Assembly (NCBI GenBank): GCA_947474675.1 | Contig: CANJKA010000018.1 | Coordinates: forward strand, 1 to 43,968 | From: Flavobacteriales bacterium | Lineage (GTDB): Bacteria > Bacteroidota > Bacteroidia > Flavobacteriales_D > Crocinitomicaceae | DNA length: 43,968 nt | Reading direction: 5' to 3' | The notes under the pieces: model-generated | Told to the model about the DNA's origin: nothing | Databases searched by the model: none | Seen by the model: the letters and a program-made list of their open reading frames with translations, nothing else | Shown here: one piece after another, positions 7,863 to 16,506 of the stretch | How the letters are laid out: every line of letters starts with the position of its first letter | How positions within the stretch are numbered: position 1 is the first letter of the stretch | Translations under genes and position numbers: made by a program

Positions 7863-8048
7863 TAACGAAATATTGTATCTTTGGTCACAAAAAGGTTCTG
7901 AATATTGGACTTCTTCGTGTGATTTTCATAGATATTAAGTTTATATCAATCAGTATGAAGTTATTATAAACCTTTATAAACATTGAGAAGTTGACACTCA
8001 GTCAAATTCAAATTTTATTAACACAACTCTCCAAAGGGGGAAACAATT

Positions 8049-9845
8049 TTAATCATTCAATTTCAAAATTGCCATAAATGCATCTTGAGGAATTTCAACA
8101 CTTCCTATTTGACGCATTCTTTTCTTTCCTTCTTTTTGTTTCTCTAATAATTTACGTTTACGAGAAATATCTCCTCCATAACATTTAGCAGTTACGTCTT
8201 TTCGTAATGCTTTTATTGTTTCACGAGCAATAATTTTAGCTCCTATTGCAGCTTGAATTGGAATTTCAAATTGTTGTCTTGGAATTAATTCTTTTAATTT
8301 AGTACATAGTTTTTTTCCTAATCCAAATGCATTACTTCTGTGAACTAGTGCTGAAAGTGCATCTATTTGTTCAGCATTCAAAAGAATATCCATTTTAATT
8401 AAATCAGATTGTCTATAACCTATTGGGTGATAATCAAAAGAAGCATATCCTCTAGAAACAGATTTTAAACGATCATAAAAATCAAATACAATTTCAGCCA
8501 ATGGCATTTCAAATGAAAGTTCAACACGATCTTGTGTTAGGTATACTTGATTTTTAATTTCACCTCTTTTTTCAATACATAGAGTCATAATTTGACCAAC
8601 ATATTCAGATTTGGTAATAACTTGTGCTTTAATATATGGTTCTTCTATTCTTTCCATCCCAGCAGGATCAGGAAGTTCAGAAGGATTGTTTACAATAATT
8701 GCTTCAGTTGAGTTTTTTCTCAAGAAAGCATAATAAGAAACGTTTGGAACAGTCGTAATTACTGTCATGTTAAATTCACGTTCTAATCTTTCTTGAATAA
8801 TTTCCATGTGAAGCATTCCTAAGAAACCACAACGGAACCCAAAACCAAGGGCTGCAGAAGATTCTGGTTCGAAAACCAAAGAAGCATCATTCAATTGTAA
8901 TTTTTCCATTGAGTAGCGTAGCTCTTCGTAATCCTCCGTGTCAACAGGGTAAATACCCGCAAATACCATTGGTTTCACATCTTCAAATCCATGAATTGAT
9001 TCTAAACAAGGGTTTTCTAAAAGTGTTATAGTATCACCAACTTTAACTTCGTTCGCCGCTTTGATTCCTGAGATAATATAACCAACATCTCCAGCTTTAA
9101 CTTCTGTTTTAGGAACCAATCCCATTTTTAGAATACCAATTTCGTCAGCATTATATGTTTTACCTGTATTGAAGAATTGAATTTTATCTCCTTTTTTAAT
9201 AACACCATTTCTTATTCTAAAGTAAGCTATAATACCTCTAAATGGATTGAAAACTGAATCAAAAATCATTGCTTGAAGTGGTGCAGTTTCATCTCCTTTT
9301 GGAGCGGGAATTCTATTGATAACAGCATCTAAAATTGCTTCAACTCCCAAACCTGTTTTGCCAGAAGCTTGGATTATATCTTCCATTTTACAACCTAATA
9401 ATTCAATTATCTGATCTGATACTTCTTCAGGCATAGCACCTGGAAGATCCATTTTATTCAAAATTGGAATAATCTCTAAATCATGCTCAATTGCTAAGTA
9501 TAAATTTGAGATAGTTTGTGCCTCAATCCCTTGAGATGCATCTACAATCAACAAAGCTCCTTCACAGGCCGCAATAGAGCGAGAAACTTCATACGAAAAA
9601 TCTACGTGACCAGGAGTGTCAATTAAGTTTAATTTATAGAGTGTACCTTCATGTTTGAAGTCCATTTGAATCGCATGACTCTTAATGGTAATGCCTCTTT
9701 CACGTTCCAAATCCATGTCATCAAGCGCTTGTGATTTCATGTCACGATCTGAAATTGTTCCAGTAGTTTGTAATAAACGGTCAGCTAACGTGCTTTTACC
9801 GTGGTCAATATGTGCAATAATGCAAAAATTACGAATATTCTTCAT
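8049..9845 (-). CDS. lepA: Elongation factor 4 (LepA), back-translocating GTPase
   Basis: A ribosome-bound translational GTPase of 598 residues, the normal length for the family. The GTPase domain carries the P-loop AHIDHGKST (11-19), DTPGHVDF and NKMD. It is followed by EF-G-like domains and the LepA-specific C-terminal domain, which ends in [16 protein letters not shown]. The start at 9845 ([19 protein letters not shown]) is the usual one. A -7-like TACTTTTA (minus strand, 9895-9902) lies about 50 bases upstream, and the leader can form a small CCGTTT/AAACGG hairpin. It is transcribed away from ftsX. It is a chromosomal gene and gives the right boundary of the integrative element. Confidence 0.98.
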   Translation of the reverse strand: MKNIRNFCIIAHIDHGKSTLADRLLQTTGTISDRDMKSQALDDMDLERERGITIKSHAIQMDFKHEGTLYKLNLIDTPGHVDFSYEVSRSIAACEGALLIVDASQGIEAQTISNLYLAIEHDLEIIPILNKMDLPGAMPEEVSDQIIELLGCKMEDIIQASGKTGLGVEAILDAVINRIPAPKGDETAPLQAMIFDSVFNPFRGIIAYFRIRNGVIKKGDKIQFFNTGKTYNADEIGILKMGLVPKTEVKAGDVGYIISGIKAANEVKVGDTITLLENPCLESIHGFEDVKPMVFAGIYPVDTEDYEELRYSMEKLQLNDASLVFEPESSAALGFGFRCGFLGMLHMEIIQERLEREFNMTVITTVPNVSYYAFLRKNSTEAIIVNNPSELPDPAGMERIEEPYIKAQVITKSEYVGQIMTLCIEKRGEIKNQVYLTQDRVELSFEMPLAEIVFDFYDRLKSVSRGYASFDYHPIGYRQSDLIKMDILLNAEQIDALSALVHRSNAFGLGKKLCTKLKELIPRQQFEIPIQAAIGAKIIARETIKALRKDVTAKCYGGDISRKRKLLEKQKEGKKRMRQIGSVEIPQDAFMAILKLND

Positions 9846-9992
9846 AGAGTCGAAACAACTGTTGTTAAACCGTTTATAAATCCCAAACGGACTGTAAAAG
9901 TAAGCTAAAAAAATGAGAATTATACTCTAAAAGATAGTATAATCTTGATTTATTATAATTGATGAATTTTAAGTGAATATTATTCTAAAATC

Positions 9993-10026
9993 AAAAAAGA
10001 GAAGAACGGGCGTCCTTCTCTTTTTT
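9993..10026. terminator. Orphan terminator-like hairpin
   Basis: AAAAAAGAGAAG (9993-10004) pairs perfectly with CTTCTCTTTTTT (10015-10026) around a ten-base loop, with U-runs on both sides. No annotated gene ends here. It most likely terminates an unannotated minus-strand RNA coming from 10030-10200. Confidence 0.7.
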
Positions 10027-10275
10027 CTTACCTAAACTACTACTACTACTTATGAAAATCTATAATGGGTAAATTATTGTCTCTTTTATTTTATAACGGG
10101 CAACTAGCCGAAAAATTACAGTCAATTTTATTTTTTACCATTTTTTTTATTTTAAAAATAATGGTATTTGTTGATTTTTAAAATTAAACAGTTGTAAATC
10201 AACATATTATTTTCTGTATTGGTTTATTTTGGATTAATGAAATAATTTGTTTTAATCTACAATATCAAATTTTTA

Positions 10276-10305
10276 CAAATGTTAAATGAAATAATTTAAC
10301 ATTTG
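10276..10305. other. Perfect 12-bp inverted repeat upstream of ftsX
   Basis: CAAATGTTAAAT (10276-10287) and ATTTAACATTTG (10294-10305) flank GAAATA. A related sequence AATGAAATAATTT occurs 40 bp earlier. It lies upstream of the ftsX promoter, so it could be an operator, or with the T-rich run after 10312 a terminator. Confidence 0.4.
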
Positions 10306-10352
10306 ATAACCTCTTTTTTTGTTTTTGACTTTCTGCTTCAAACAATTATTTC

Positions 10353-10360
10353 TACTTTCG
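10353..10360 (+). promoter_or_regulatory. -7 promoter element of ftsX, nearly leaderless
   Basis: TACTTTCG matches the TAnnTTTG consensus in 7 of 8 positions. It ends 6 bases before the ATG, so the transcript would begin at or next to the start codon. A TTTTTG at 10322-10327 is the possible -33 element, with slightly long spacing. Confidence 0.45.
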
Positions 10361-10366
10361 TAATCT

Positions 10367-11257
10367 ATGAGTCAAAAAGCAGAGAAATTTAGTAAACAAG
10401 GAGTTCGTACAAGTTACGTTTCTACTGTTATTGGAATTTCATTGGTTTTGTTTATGATGGGCTTAGTTATAGGTGGAATTATTGGATTAAGAAATATTCA
10501 AAAACAAGCCAAAGAAAGTTTACAAGTAGATTTGTTTTTTAAAGCTGATTTAAATGATTCTGATATTAAACAAATTGAGCAAAAATTAAAAACGTGGCCA
10601 AAATTTAAAGAAGTTTTCTTCGTTTCAAAATCACGTGCAATTGAAGACTTCAAAGGAGAAGATCAAGATAAATCAGATATTTTAGATATTTATGAGGGCG
10701 AAAACCCTTTTCCTGCAACGATTGGTTTTAAACCGAAAGCTGAATATGCAACGAAAGAAGGAATGAAGCAAATCAAAAAGGAGTTAGAAGCTGCTTTTCC
10801 AGATGAAATTGATGAAGTAAACTACGAAGAAGCGAGCGTTAATTCAGTTAATCTAGGATTTAAACAATTTGTTTTTCTTTTTGGTCTTGTAGCTTTATTG
10901 TTGATAATTGTAGCTGTTGCGATGATCAATAATACAATAAGATTAGCTCTATATTCTAAGCGATTTACAATTAAAACAATGCAATTGGTAGGTGCAACTC
11001 ATGCTTATATTAGACGTCCTTTTTTGTTGCAATCCATTTTTCAAGGATTTGTATCAGCAGTTATAGGAATGGCTTTATTAATGACTCTTTATTTTGCTTT
11101 AAATAACGTTCTTGACTCAATTGAAATAAGTTATGATTTAATAGGATTACTTATTTTGTTTGGTTCAATATTATCTATCGGAATTATTATCACCTTTGTC
11201 TCGACTTGGTTTGCATTAAATAAATTTTTGCGAATGAAATTAGACGATTTATATTGA
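10367..11257 (+). CDS. ftsX: Cell division protein FtsX
   Basis: A 296-residue inner-membrane protein that, with the ATPase FtsE, controls peptidoglycan hydrolases at the division site. Topology fits the family: short cytoplasmic head, membrane helix (about 21-43), a periplasmic FtsX extracellular domain (about 50-160), then three membrane helices (about 165-187, 218-242, 260-285) and a short KFLRMKLDDLY tail. The FtsX/permease core motif is visible around INNTIRLALYSKRFTIKTMQ. ftsE is not adjacent, which is common in this phylum. It heads a conserved gene run with DUF3098, uppP and truB. Confidence 0.94.
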   Translation: MSQKAEKFSKQGVRTSYVSTVIGISLVLFMMGLVIGGIIGLRNIQKQAKESLQVDLFFKADLNDSDIKQIEQKLKTWPKFKEVFFVSKSRAIEDFKGEDQDKSDILDIYEGENPFPATIGFKPKAEYATKEGMKQIKKELEAAFPDEIDEVNYEEASVNSVNLGFKQFVFLFGLVALLLIIVAVAMINNTIRLALYSKRFTIKTMQLVGATHAYIRRPFLLQSIFQGFVSAVIGMALLMTLYFALNNVLDSIEISYDLIGLLILFGSILSIGIIITFVSTWFALNKFLRMKLDDLY

Positions 11258-11393
11258 GTGTAGGTTTTAGGTCTAATCGTTAAGTAAACTCTAAAAAACA
11301 ATCTGACTGAATGATTTGATATAAATGAATTGAGACAAGATTTAGAGTTAAATTATTAAAGAAATTAAGTAAAAGATATTTAAAAATTAAATT

Positions 11394-11651
11394 ATGGAAA
11401 ATAAAAGACAGCAGTTTGGTTTTCAGCCAGAAAATTACAGATTATTACTTATTGGTTTAGCTATCAATATTGTTGGTTATTTATTAATGATTGGAGGAGG
11501 TGCAAAATCAGCGAATGAATTTAATGCGAATGAAATTTTTAGCGAAGTAAGAATAACAGTAGCTCCTATGCTAATTTTAGCTGGCTTTATCGTTATTATT
11601 TATTCAATCATGAAGAAACCTGTTTCTAAACCAACTTCTAATAACGAGTAA
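11394..11651 (+). CDS. DUF3098 membrane protein
   Basis: An 85-residue protein with two hydrophobic helices (about 16-36 and 56-76), the first ending in a Gly-rich turn LLMIGGGAKSANEFN. Size, topology and position between ftsX and uppP are those of the DUF3098 family, found across Bacteroidota. The function is unknown; co-location with division and cell-wall lipid genes suggests an envelope role. It ends 6 bp before uppP. Confidence 0.88.
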   Translation: MENKRQQFGFQPENYRLLLIGLAINIVGYLLMIGGGAKSANEFNANEIFSEVRITVAPMLILAGFIVIIYSIMKKPVSKPTSNNE

Positions 11652-11657
11652 AAATAA

Positions 11658-12470
11658 ATGGATTTTATTCAAGCAATTATCCTCGCAATTGTTGAAGGAT
11701 TAACTGAGTTTTTGCCGATTTCATCAACTGCTCACATGATTTTCACGAGTGCTATTTATGGCACAGAAAAAGATGAATTTGTGAAAATGTTTCAAGTTTC
11801 AATTCAATTTGGTGCTATTCTTTCTGTTGTCGCTTTATATTGGAGAAAATTCTTCGATTTTAAATCACCAAAATTTTATATTAAACTTGTTTTAGCAGTT
11901 ATTCCTGCTCTTGTTTTGGGTAAATTGTTTGATGATAAAATTGAAGCAGTTTTGGAAAGCCCTAAACCAATTGCATTGATGCTTATTTTTGGAGGGATTG
12001 TTCTTTTGTTTATTGATAAATTATTCAAAAAAACATGGATTCAAAAAGAAGAAGACATTACTAATAAAAAAGCTGTTACAATTGGATTTTGGCAATGTTT
12101 GGCAATGATGCCAGGTACAAGCCGTTCTGCTGCATCGATTATTGGAGGAATGCAACAAGGTTTAACACGTAAAATGGCGGCGGAATTTAGTTTCTTTTTA
12201 GCTGTGCCAACCATGTTTGCTGTTACTGCTTATTCTATTTTCTTAAAAGATGATTGGGAATACAAGGGAATTAAACAAACAGGATTTGAAATGATCATGT
12301 CGTCAAATTCAAACATAATGAACTTCGTGGTTGGAAATGTAGTTGCTTTTATAGTGGCTGCGTTGGCTATTAAATTCTTTATAGGATTTATTGAGAAATA
12401 TGGATTCAAAGTTTGGGGTTGGTACCGCGTTATTGTTGGTATTATCTTATTCTCTTATTTTTCAATGTAA
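11658..12470 (+). CDS. uppP: Undecaprenyl-diphosphatase UppP/BacA
   Basis: A 270-residue polytopic membrane enzyme that dephosphorylates undecaprenyl pyrophosphate, recycling the lipid carrier for peptidoglycan and surface polysaccharides. Both family signatures are intact: the N-terminal EGLTEFLPISSTAH (E14, E17, S22/S23, H26) and PGTSRSAAS (about 152-160, catalytic Arg156). Length and helix pattern are normal. It lies between DUF3098 (6 bp) and truB (8 bp), so it is part of one operon. Confidence 0.97.
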   Translation: MDFIQAIILAIVEGLTEFLPISSTAHMIFTSAIYGTEKDEFVKMFQVSIQFGAILSVVALYWRKFFDFKSPKFYIKLVLAVIPALVLGKLFDDKIEAVLESPKPIALMLIFGGIVLLFIDKLFKKTWIQKEEDITNKKAVTIGFWQCLAMMPGTSRSAASIIGGMQQGLTRKMAAEFSFFLAVPTMFAVTAYSIFLKDDWEYKGIKQTGFEMIMSSNSNIMNFVVGNVVAFIVAALAIKFFIGFIEKYGFKVWGWYRVIVGIILFSYFSM

Positions 12471-12478
12471 AGTAAAAG

Positions 12479-13165
12479 ATGAATTATACGGAAGGTTGTA
12501 CAATCGTAGTAGATAAACCATATACTTGGACTTCATTTGATGTTGTCAATAAAATTAGGTGGAATATCAAACAAAAATTAGGTGTTAAAAATATAAAAGT
12601 TGGGCACGCTGGTACTTTAGATCCCCTTGCTACAGGATTGTTAATTGTCTGCATTGGAAAACATACCAAATTGATTGATCAAATAATGGGTGGAGAAAAG
12701 ACGTATACAGGAACAATTTTATTGGGAAAAACGACTCCTTCTTACGATTTAGAATCTGAATACGATCAAGAATTTCCAACTGAACACATAACTCCAGAAA
12801 TGGTCGAGGAAGTTAGAAAAACATTTCTTGGTGAAATTCAACAAATTCCTCCAATATTTTCTGCGAAACAAGTAGATGGTAAACGTGCATACGATTTAGC
12901 AAGAGCTGGAAAAGAAGTAATTCTTAAATCAAATACAATTACGATTTCTGATTTCAAAGTTTCAATGGATCGTTTTCCAGAAATTGATTTTGAAGTATCT
13001 TGTACGAAAGGAACTTATATTCGTTCAATAGCTTATGATTTTGGGAAAGCATTGAATTCAGGAGGTGTTCTAACTGCATTAAGAAGAACACGTTCAGGTG
13101 AATTAACCCTAGAAAATTCGAAAACTGTTGACGAATGGATTGAATACATTCGAAAAGAAGATTAA
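12479..13165 (+). CDS. truB: tRNA pseudouridine-55 synthase TruB
   Basis: A 228-residue enzyme making pseudouridine 55 in the T-loop of tRNAs. The catalytic motif KVGHAGTLDPLATGLL carries the nucleophilic Asp48; KGTYIRSIAYDFG further on is the second conserved block. It lacks a C-terminal PUA domain, as usual for Bacteroidota TruB. It is the last gene of the ftsX-DUF3098-uppP-truB run; the RAYT relic follows immediately. Confidence 0.97.
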   Translation: MNYTEGCTIVVDKPYTWTSFDVVNKIRWNIKQKLGVKNIKVGHAGTLDPLATGLLIVCIGKHTKLIDQIMGGEKTYTGTILLGKTTPSYDLESEYDQEFPTEHITPEMVEEVRKTFLGEIQQIPPIFSAKQVDGKRAYDLARAGKEVILKSNTITISDFKVSMDRFPEIDFEVSCTKGTYIRSIAYDFGKALNSGGVLTALRRTRSGELTLENSKTVDEWIEYIRKED

Positions 13166-13228
13166 ATATAAAAATATTTTCTTGTAATTACTCAACTATT
13201 TAATTAATTTGTATAGAAAGTGATTAAA

Positions 13229-13582
13229 ATGACAACATATTTTAAGAAAAAATATCGGAATGAATCCATACGATTAGAAAATTAGAATTACTGTTGGGAT
13301 GATGCATATTTTATAACGATTTGCACAAACGAAAGAAAACATTATTTCGGAGAAATTATTGATAAAAAAATGAATTTATCAAACATTGGCGTATTAGCCG
13401 ATATATTTTGGTACGAAATTAAAAATCATGCAAAAAATGTAAAATTGGATTCGTTTATTGTTCTGCCAAACCATATTCATGCAATTTTGATATTGAATGG
13501 GGGTATATTGAAAAATGGAAAGAGGTTAAATTTTTCAACGATAATAATTAAAATTGGATGTTATTTAATTCTGATTGACTAA
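13229..13582 (+). pseudogene. REP-associated tyrosine transposase (RAYT/Y1_Tnp), broken
   Basis: The frame from ATG 13229 reads the RAYT N-terminus up to RLEN, meets a TAG at 13283-13285, and continues as NYCWDDAYFITICTNERKHY and later FIVLPNHIHAILILNGG. The PNHIHAIL block is the HUH metal-binding motif of the family. Straight after NGG the protein should run another hundred or so residues to the catalytic Tyr. Instead, in another frame, a typical RAYT tail appears: YIEKWKEVKFFNDNN and a stop (13504-13551). So the gene has a nonsense mutation, an internal deletion and a frameshift. RAYTs mobilise short palindromic REP sequences, of which candidates exist elsewhere in this window. Confidence 0.85.
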
Positions 13583-13637
13583 TTTGGCTCAATGATTGTG
13601 GCAATATCAGTATTCAATTATTAAAATTCAATTTAAA

Positions 13638-16322
13638 GTGAAAACAATACAGATAAGTTTTTTTTTATTATCTATTATCAGCCTGTTTTCAACTTGCTTT
13701 ACTTTTGGACAATCATCAAATCAACTTAATGATTCAAAACCAATCATTAATTCGTCGTATTACTTTTCTGCTCACCCTTCTCAGAAATATGGTTTTGATG
13801 CATTGGAACATAATGAATGGAAAGTAGGGTATCGATTTTTTAATGACAATAAATTAAATTCAATCTATGCATCTTATAAATCTGTTAATTACAATGAAAC
13901 TGATTTTGTTCAACTTGTTTTTAAAAGTAAAAATAAACGTGAAAAACCAAATTTTAAACTTTTTATAGGGACTCAAGAAATTCAATTTTCAAAATATAAT
14001 GATTCTACTTATACGATTGAACTTCCCAAAAAAGAAACAGATTATATTTTAAAAACATTTGTTAAAGATGAGGTTGTTGCAAAATTATATGTCCATGTTT
14101 TTAAGGTAATCAAAGAGAAAATTATCATTGTCCCTATTTCTCCTTTCAATATTTCCCCTCAAAAAATTCAAGAAAATTTAAACTCAATTTATAAACAGGC
14201 TAACATTCAGTTCGATGTGAGTATTGGAAAAACCTTTAAGTCGAAAGTATTTGAATCTTCCACTATTTATAGCACGCCAAAATCGAATCAGTTCGAATAT
14301 ACTGGACAAATGAGACTACTTAGAGATATGTATTTTGAATCATTTCCTAAAATGGATAAAAAAGCACATTACGTTTTTGTGATAAAAGGCTTTGAAGATT
14401 CTTTATTAAATGGTTTTATGGCTAAAAATAAATCTTTGGATTTTATTAAATCAACAGACGATATAGAACAATTTACGAATCAATTGGCTCATGATTTAGG
14501 TTTTGGGGTTGGCGGCTTAAAAGAAACTTGGGTCAATAATGGTCCTCTTAAAGGAAGTACTTTTAACTTAATGGATTCTATGAATAAGAAGCATTTAACT
14601 TTTTTTCAATGGACAAGTCTTCGAAGTACGCCAAATTATTATTCCTATTATGATGATGACGAAAATATCCAAACAAATAGTGGGACAATTGCCTATTATT
14701 TTTGGGAAGAAGATGCAAAAGGAAATATTGTTTTCAATAATCATGGATTTTTTCAATCTTTAAAAAGACCTTATAAACATAATTTTTTATCTTATCGATT
14801 CAAGGTTAAATACTTTATTTTAAGACCATTCTATAAAATTTGGATGTATTATATTTCAATTATTGACTTAATCTTTTTGGCTGTTACGGTTCTTGTGCTT
14901 TGGTATATTCGAAAAAAATTGAAACAGTTTTGGACAAAGAAAAAATATCGTTTTATTTTCCTTAGAAGACTCATTTTTTTATCAATTATTTTATTTAATG
15001 CGTATCAGGTATATGAAAATTATTGGGTTACAAATAGAATTTTAAGCTATTTTAAACAAGTTTCAGGACCATTAGAGGAACTTGGAAAGCTAAATTATTT
15101 TAAAGCTAAAATAGATCTTTTAGAAAATGACAAATTATTACACGAAGATGTACCGACAGTTTGTTCTGAAATTTTAATTCGAAAAAACAAAAGCTGGTAT
15201 TTAAAAAAACGATCTAAAGTCCTGTATTTTGATGTTAGAAGAAGAGGTAAGGGCCCAATTGTTAAAGCTCGATTTGTCGGTAATAGTGATAGTCTTATTT
15301 TGACTACTTTAAATTATCATAAAAGAGCAAATAGTCATTTTATTGTGGTTAGTACGAGACATAAAGATGGAACGATTGAAAAACAAGAAGTTTTTGATTA
15401 TAAAGGAAATGAAGTAAGTTCAAAATTTCAAAGTGAGGATCCACCTAAAAGAATTTTGCTGTTTGTAAATGGCTATCGACCAACATCTATTGGACAAACA
15501 TTTGAAGAAAATTTTCAAGATGTCCAAGTAAATGGATTAGAATACCCTAATTCTAAAAATTTTATTTATGATTTTGATCGTTATGATTATTGGCAGCCTT
15601 GGAATGAAATAAATCTTCTTTTTCAAAAGCGAATTAATCCAAGTAATACCTATTATGCAGATGGACATTTTTCGGTTTCTTCTTCCAATTATAGATCATT
15701 GATTAATTTTTCAAATATTGCTACCATGTATCCTAAAAAGTGTGTGAATTCTAAGAAACATACTTGTTATTCGATCAAAAACCCAACTATTCAGCAATAT
15801 CTTTTTAGCTATGCCAAAACGATTAATCAGTTGAAAATGCGTCCAAATAGAGTTGGTTTTAACCTTAGAAAGGCAAACGGTAAAATAGCGGGAAAGAATT
15901 TACTTCAAATTATTAATGAGAATCCCGAATTTTCAAAAAATGACACTTTATACATCGTTGCTCATAGTATGGGATTTGCCTATTCGCAAGGGATGATTGA
16001 AGTATTGAGAGGGAAAATAAATTTTGGAGGATATTATGTTATTGCTCCAGAAAATGGTAAATCGGGTAAAATTAATAATTGGGAATGGAAAGAAGTTTGG
16101 CAATATGGAAGTAATTTCAATACTAAAAATCCTGATGCTCCTTGTTTACAAGATGGCATAGCACCTCAATGTAAAGTACCAGGATTACCAAGTAAAAAAC
16201 AGGTCTTTATTCCAAAAAGTTTTTATTTTTACAAAGGCTTTTATAATTCTCATTTCATTGGTTTTTATACTTGGGTGTTGAGAATTGAAGAAGGTAAACC
16301 TGGGTATATTATGCAAAGGTAA
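13638..16322 (+). CDS. Large secreted/membrane alpha/beta hydrolase with decayed metallopeptidase motif
   Basis: About 894 residues from the GTG at 13638. This start gives a clean signal peptide (VKTIQISFFLLSIISLFS...TFGQ); the frame is open to a TTG at 13596, which would spoil it. The middle contains LAHDLGFGVGG and later STFNLMD (about residues 283-318), resembling the HELGHG...NLMD block of Bacteroidota zinc peptidases. Here the HExxH pattern is H-D-L-G-F (H285, F289), so metal binding is probably lost. A transmembrane helix follows (about 410-430), with a second hydrophobic stretch near 450. The C-terminal part has an alpha/beta-hydrolase fold: ILLFVNGYRPTSIG and nucleophile elbow VAHSMGFAYS (Ser about 777). 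The substrate is unknown. A coding-like frame continues beyond the stop (16323-16491). Confidence 0.8.
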   Translation: MKTIQISFFLLSIISLFSTCFTFGQSSNQLNDSKPIINSSYYFSAHPSQKYGFDALEHNEWKVGYRFFNDNKLNSIYASYKSVNYNETDFVQLVFKSKNKREKPNFKLFIGTQEIQFSKYNDSTYTIELPKKETDYILKTFVKDEVVAKLYVHVFKVIKEKIIIVPISPFNISPQKIQENLNSIYKQANIQFDVSIGKTFKSKVFESSTIYSTPKSNQFEYTGQMRLLRDMYFESFPKMDKKAHYVFVIKGFEDSLLNGFMAKNKSLDFIKSTDDIEQFTNQLAHDLGFGVGGLKETWVNNGPLKGSTFNLMDSMNKKHLTFFQWTSLRSTPNYYSYYDDDENIQTNSGTIAYYFWEEDAKGNIVFNNHGFFQSLKRPYKHNFLSYRFKVKYFILRPFYKIWMYYISIIDLIFLAVTVLVLWYIRKKLKQFWTKKKYRFIFLRRLIFLSIILFNAYQVYENYWVTNRILSYFKQVSGPLEELGKLNYFKAKIDLLENDKLLHEDVPTVCSEILIRKNKSWYLKKRSKVLYFDVRRRGKGPIVKARFVGNSDSLILTTLNYHKRANSHFIVVSTRHKDGTIEKQEVFDYKGNEVSSKFQSEDPPKRILLFVNGYRPTSIGQTFEENFQDVQVNGLEYPNSKNFIYDFDRYDYWQPWNEINLLFQKRINPSNTYYADGHFSVSSSNYRSLINFSNIATMYPKKCVNSKKHTCYSIKNPTIQQYLFSYAKTINQLKMRPNRVGFNLRKANGKIAGKNLLQIINENPEFSKNDTLYIVAHSMGFAYSQGMIEVLRGKINFGGYYVIAPENGKSGKINNWEWKEVWQYGSNFNTKNPDAPCLQDGIAPQCKVPGLPSKKQVFIPKSFYFYKGFYNSHFIGFYTWVLRIEEGKPGYIMQR

Positions 16323-16491
16323 AAACTGCAGAACCAAGTTTACTCGATTAGTAGCCACAATAAAATTATTTGGTAAAGAAATAAATATTCCTTGTCCCAA
16401 TTTAAACCAAAATGAAACAGTTTCAAAAGAATTGTTTGTAGAAAACTTTAAAAAATCAGGATTTTATTTAGCTTTAACAAATGTTAAATAA
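16323..16491 (+). other. Coding-like continuation in +1 frame after the hydrolase stop
   Basis: After the TAA at 16320-16322 the +1 frame reads KNCRTKFTRLVATIKLFGKE, then INIPCPNLNQ, and so on to TAA at 16489-16491, with codon use like the neighbours. That frame is open only from a TTG at 16285, inside the hydrolase gene. It is either the frameshifted true C-terminus of the hydrolase, a separate small gene without a good start, or chance. The next gene begins 15 bp later. Confidence 0.35.
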
Positions 16492-16506
16492 ATTAATACT
16501 AACCTT

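Larger units (their letters stand above)
9846..10366. other. 520-bp divergent intergenic region with hairpins, possible small RNA
   Basis: The region lies between the divergent lepA and ftsX genes, neither of which reads into it from its 3' end. It nevertheless contains a strong terminator-like hairpin (9993-10026), a palindrome TACCATT...AATGGTA (about 10135-10170), a CTA/ACT triplet run (near 10036-10051) and a perfect 12-bp inverted repeat (10276-10305). No protein frame above about 16 codons looks real. A short minus-strand RNA ending at the hairpin would explain the layout. Confidence 0.4.

Noticed and set aside
8023..8032. Ten bases ACAACTCTCC matching the 5' end of tRNA-Ser (19537-19546), as a recombinase attachment site
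   Set aside because: Ten bases is too short to be meaningful in AT-rich DNA, the match is to the 5' rather than the 3' end of the tRNA, and the tRNA lies 11 kb away on the far side of chromosomal genes.
13370..13582. Intact 70-residue protein starting MNLSNIGVLADIF
   Set aside because: It is the middle of a broken RAYT transposase; the family N-terminus is readable upstream beyond a TAG and the tail is out of frame.
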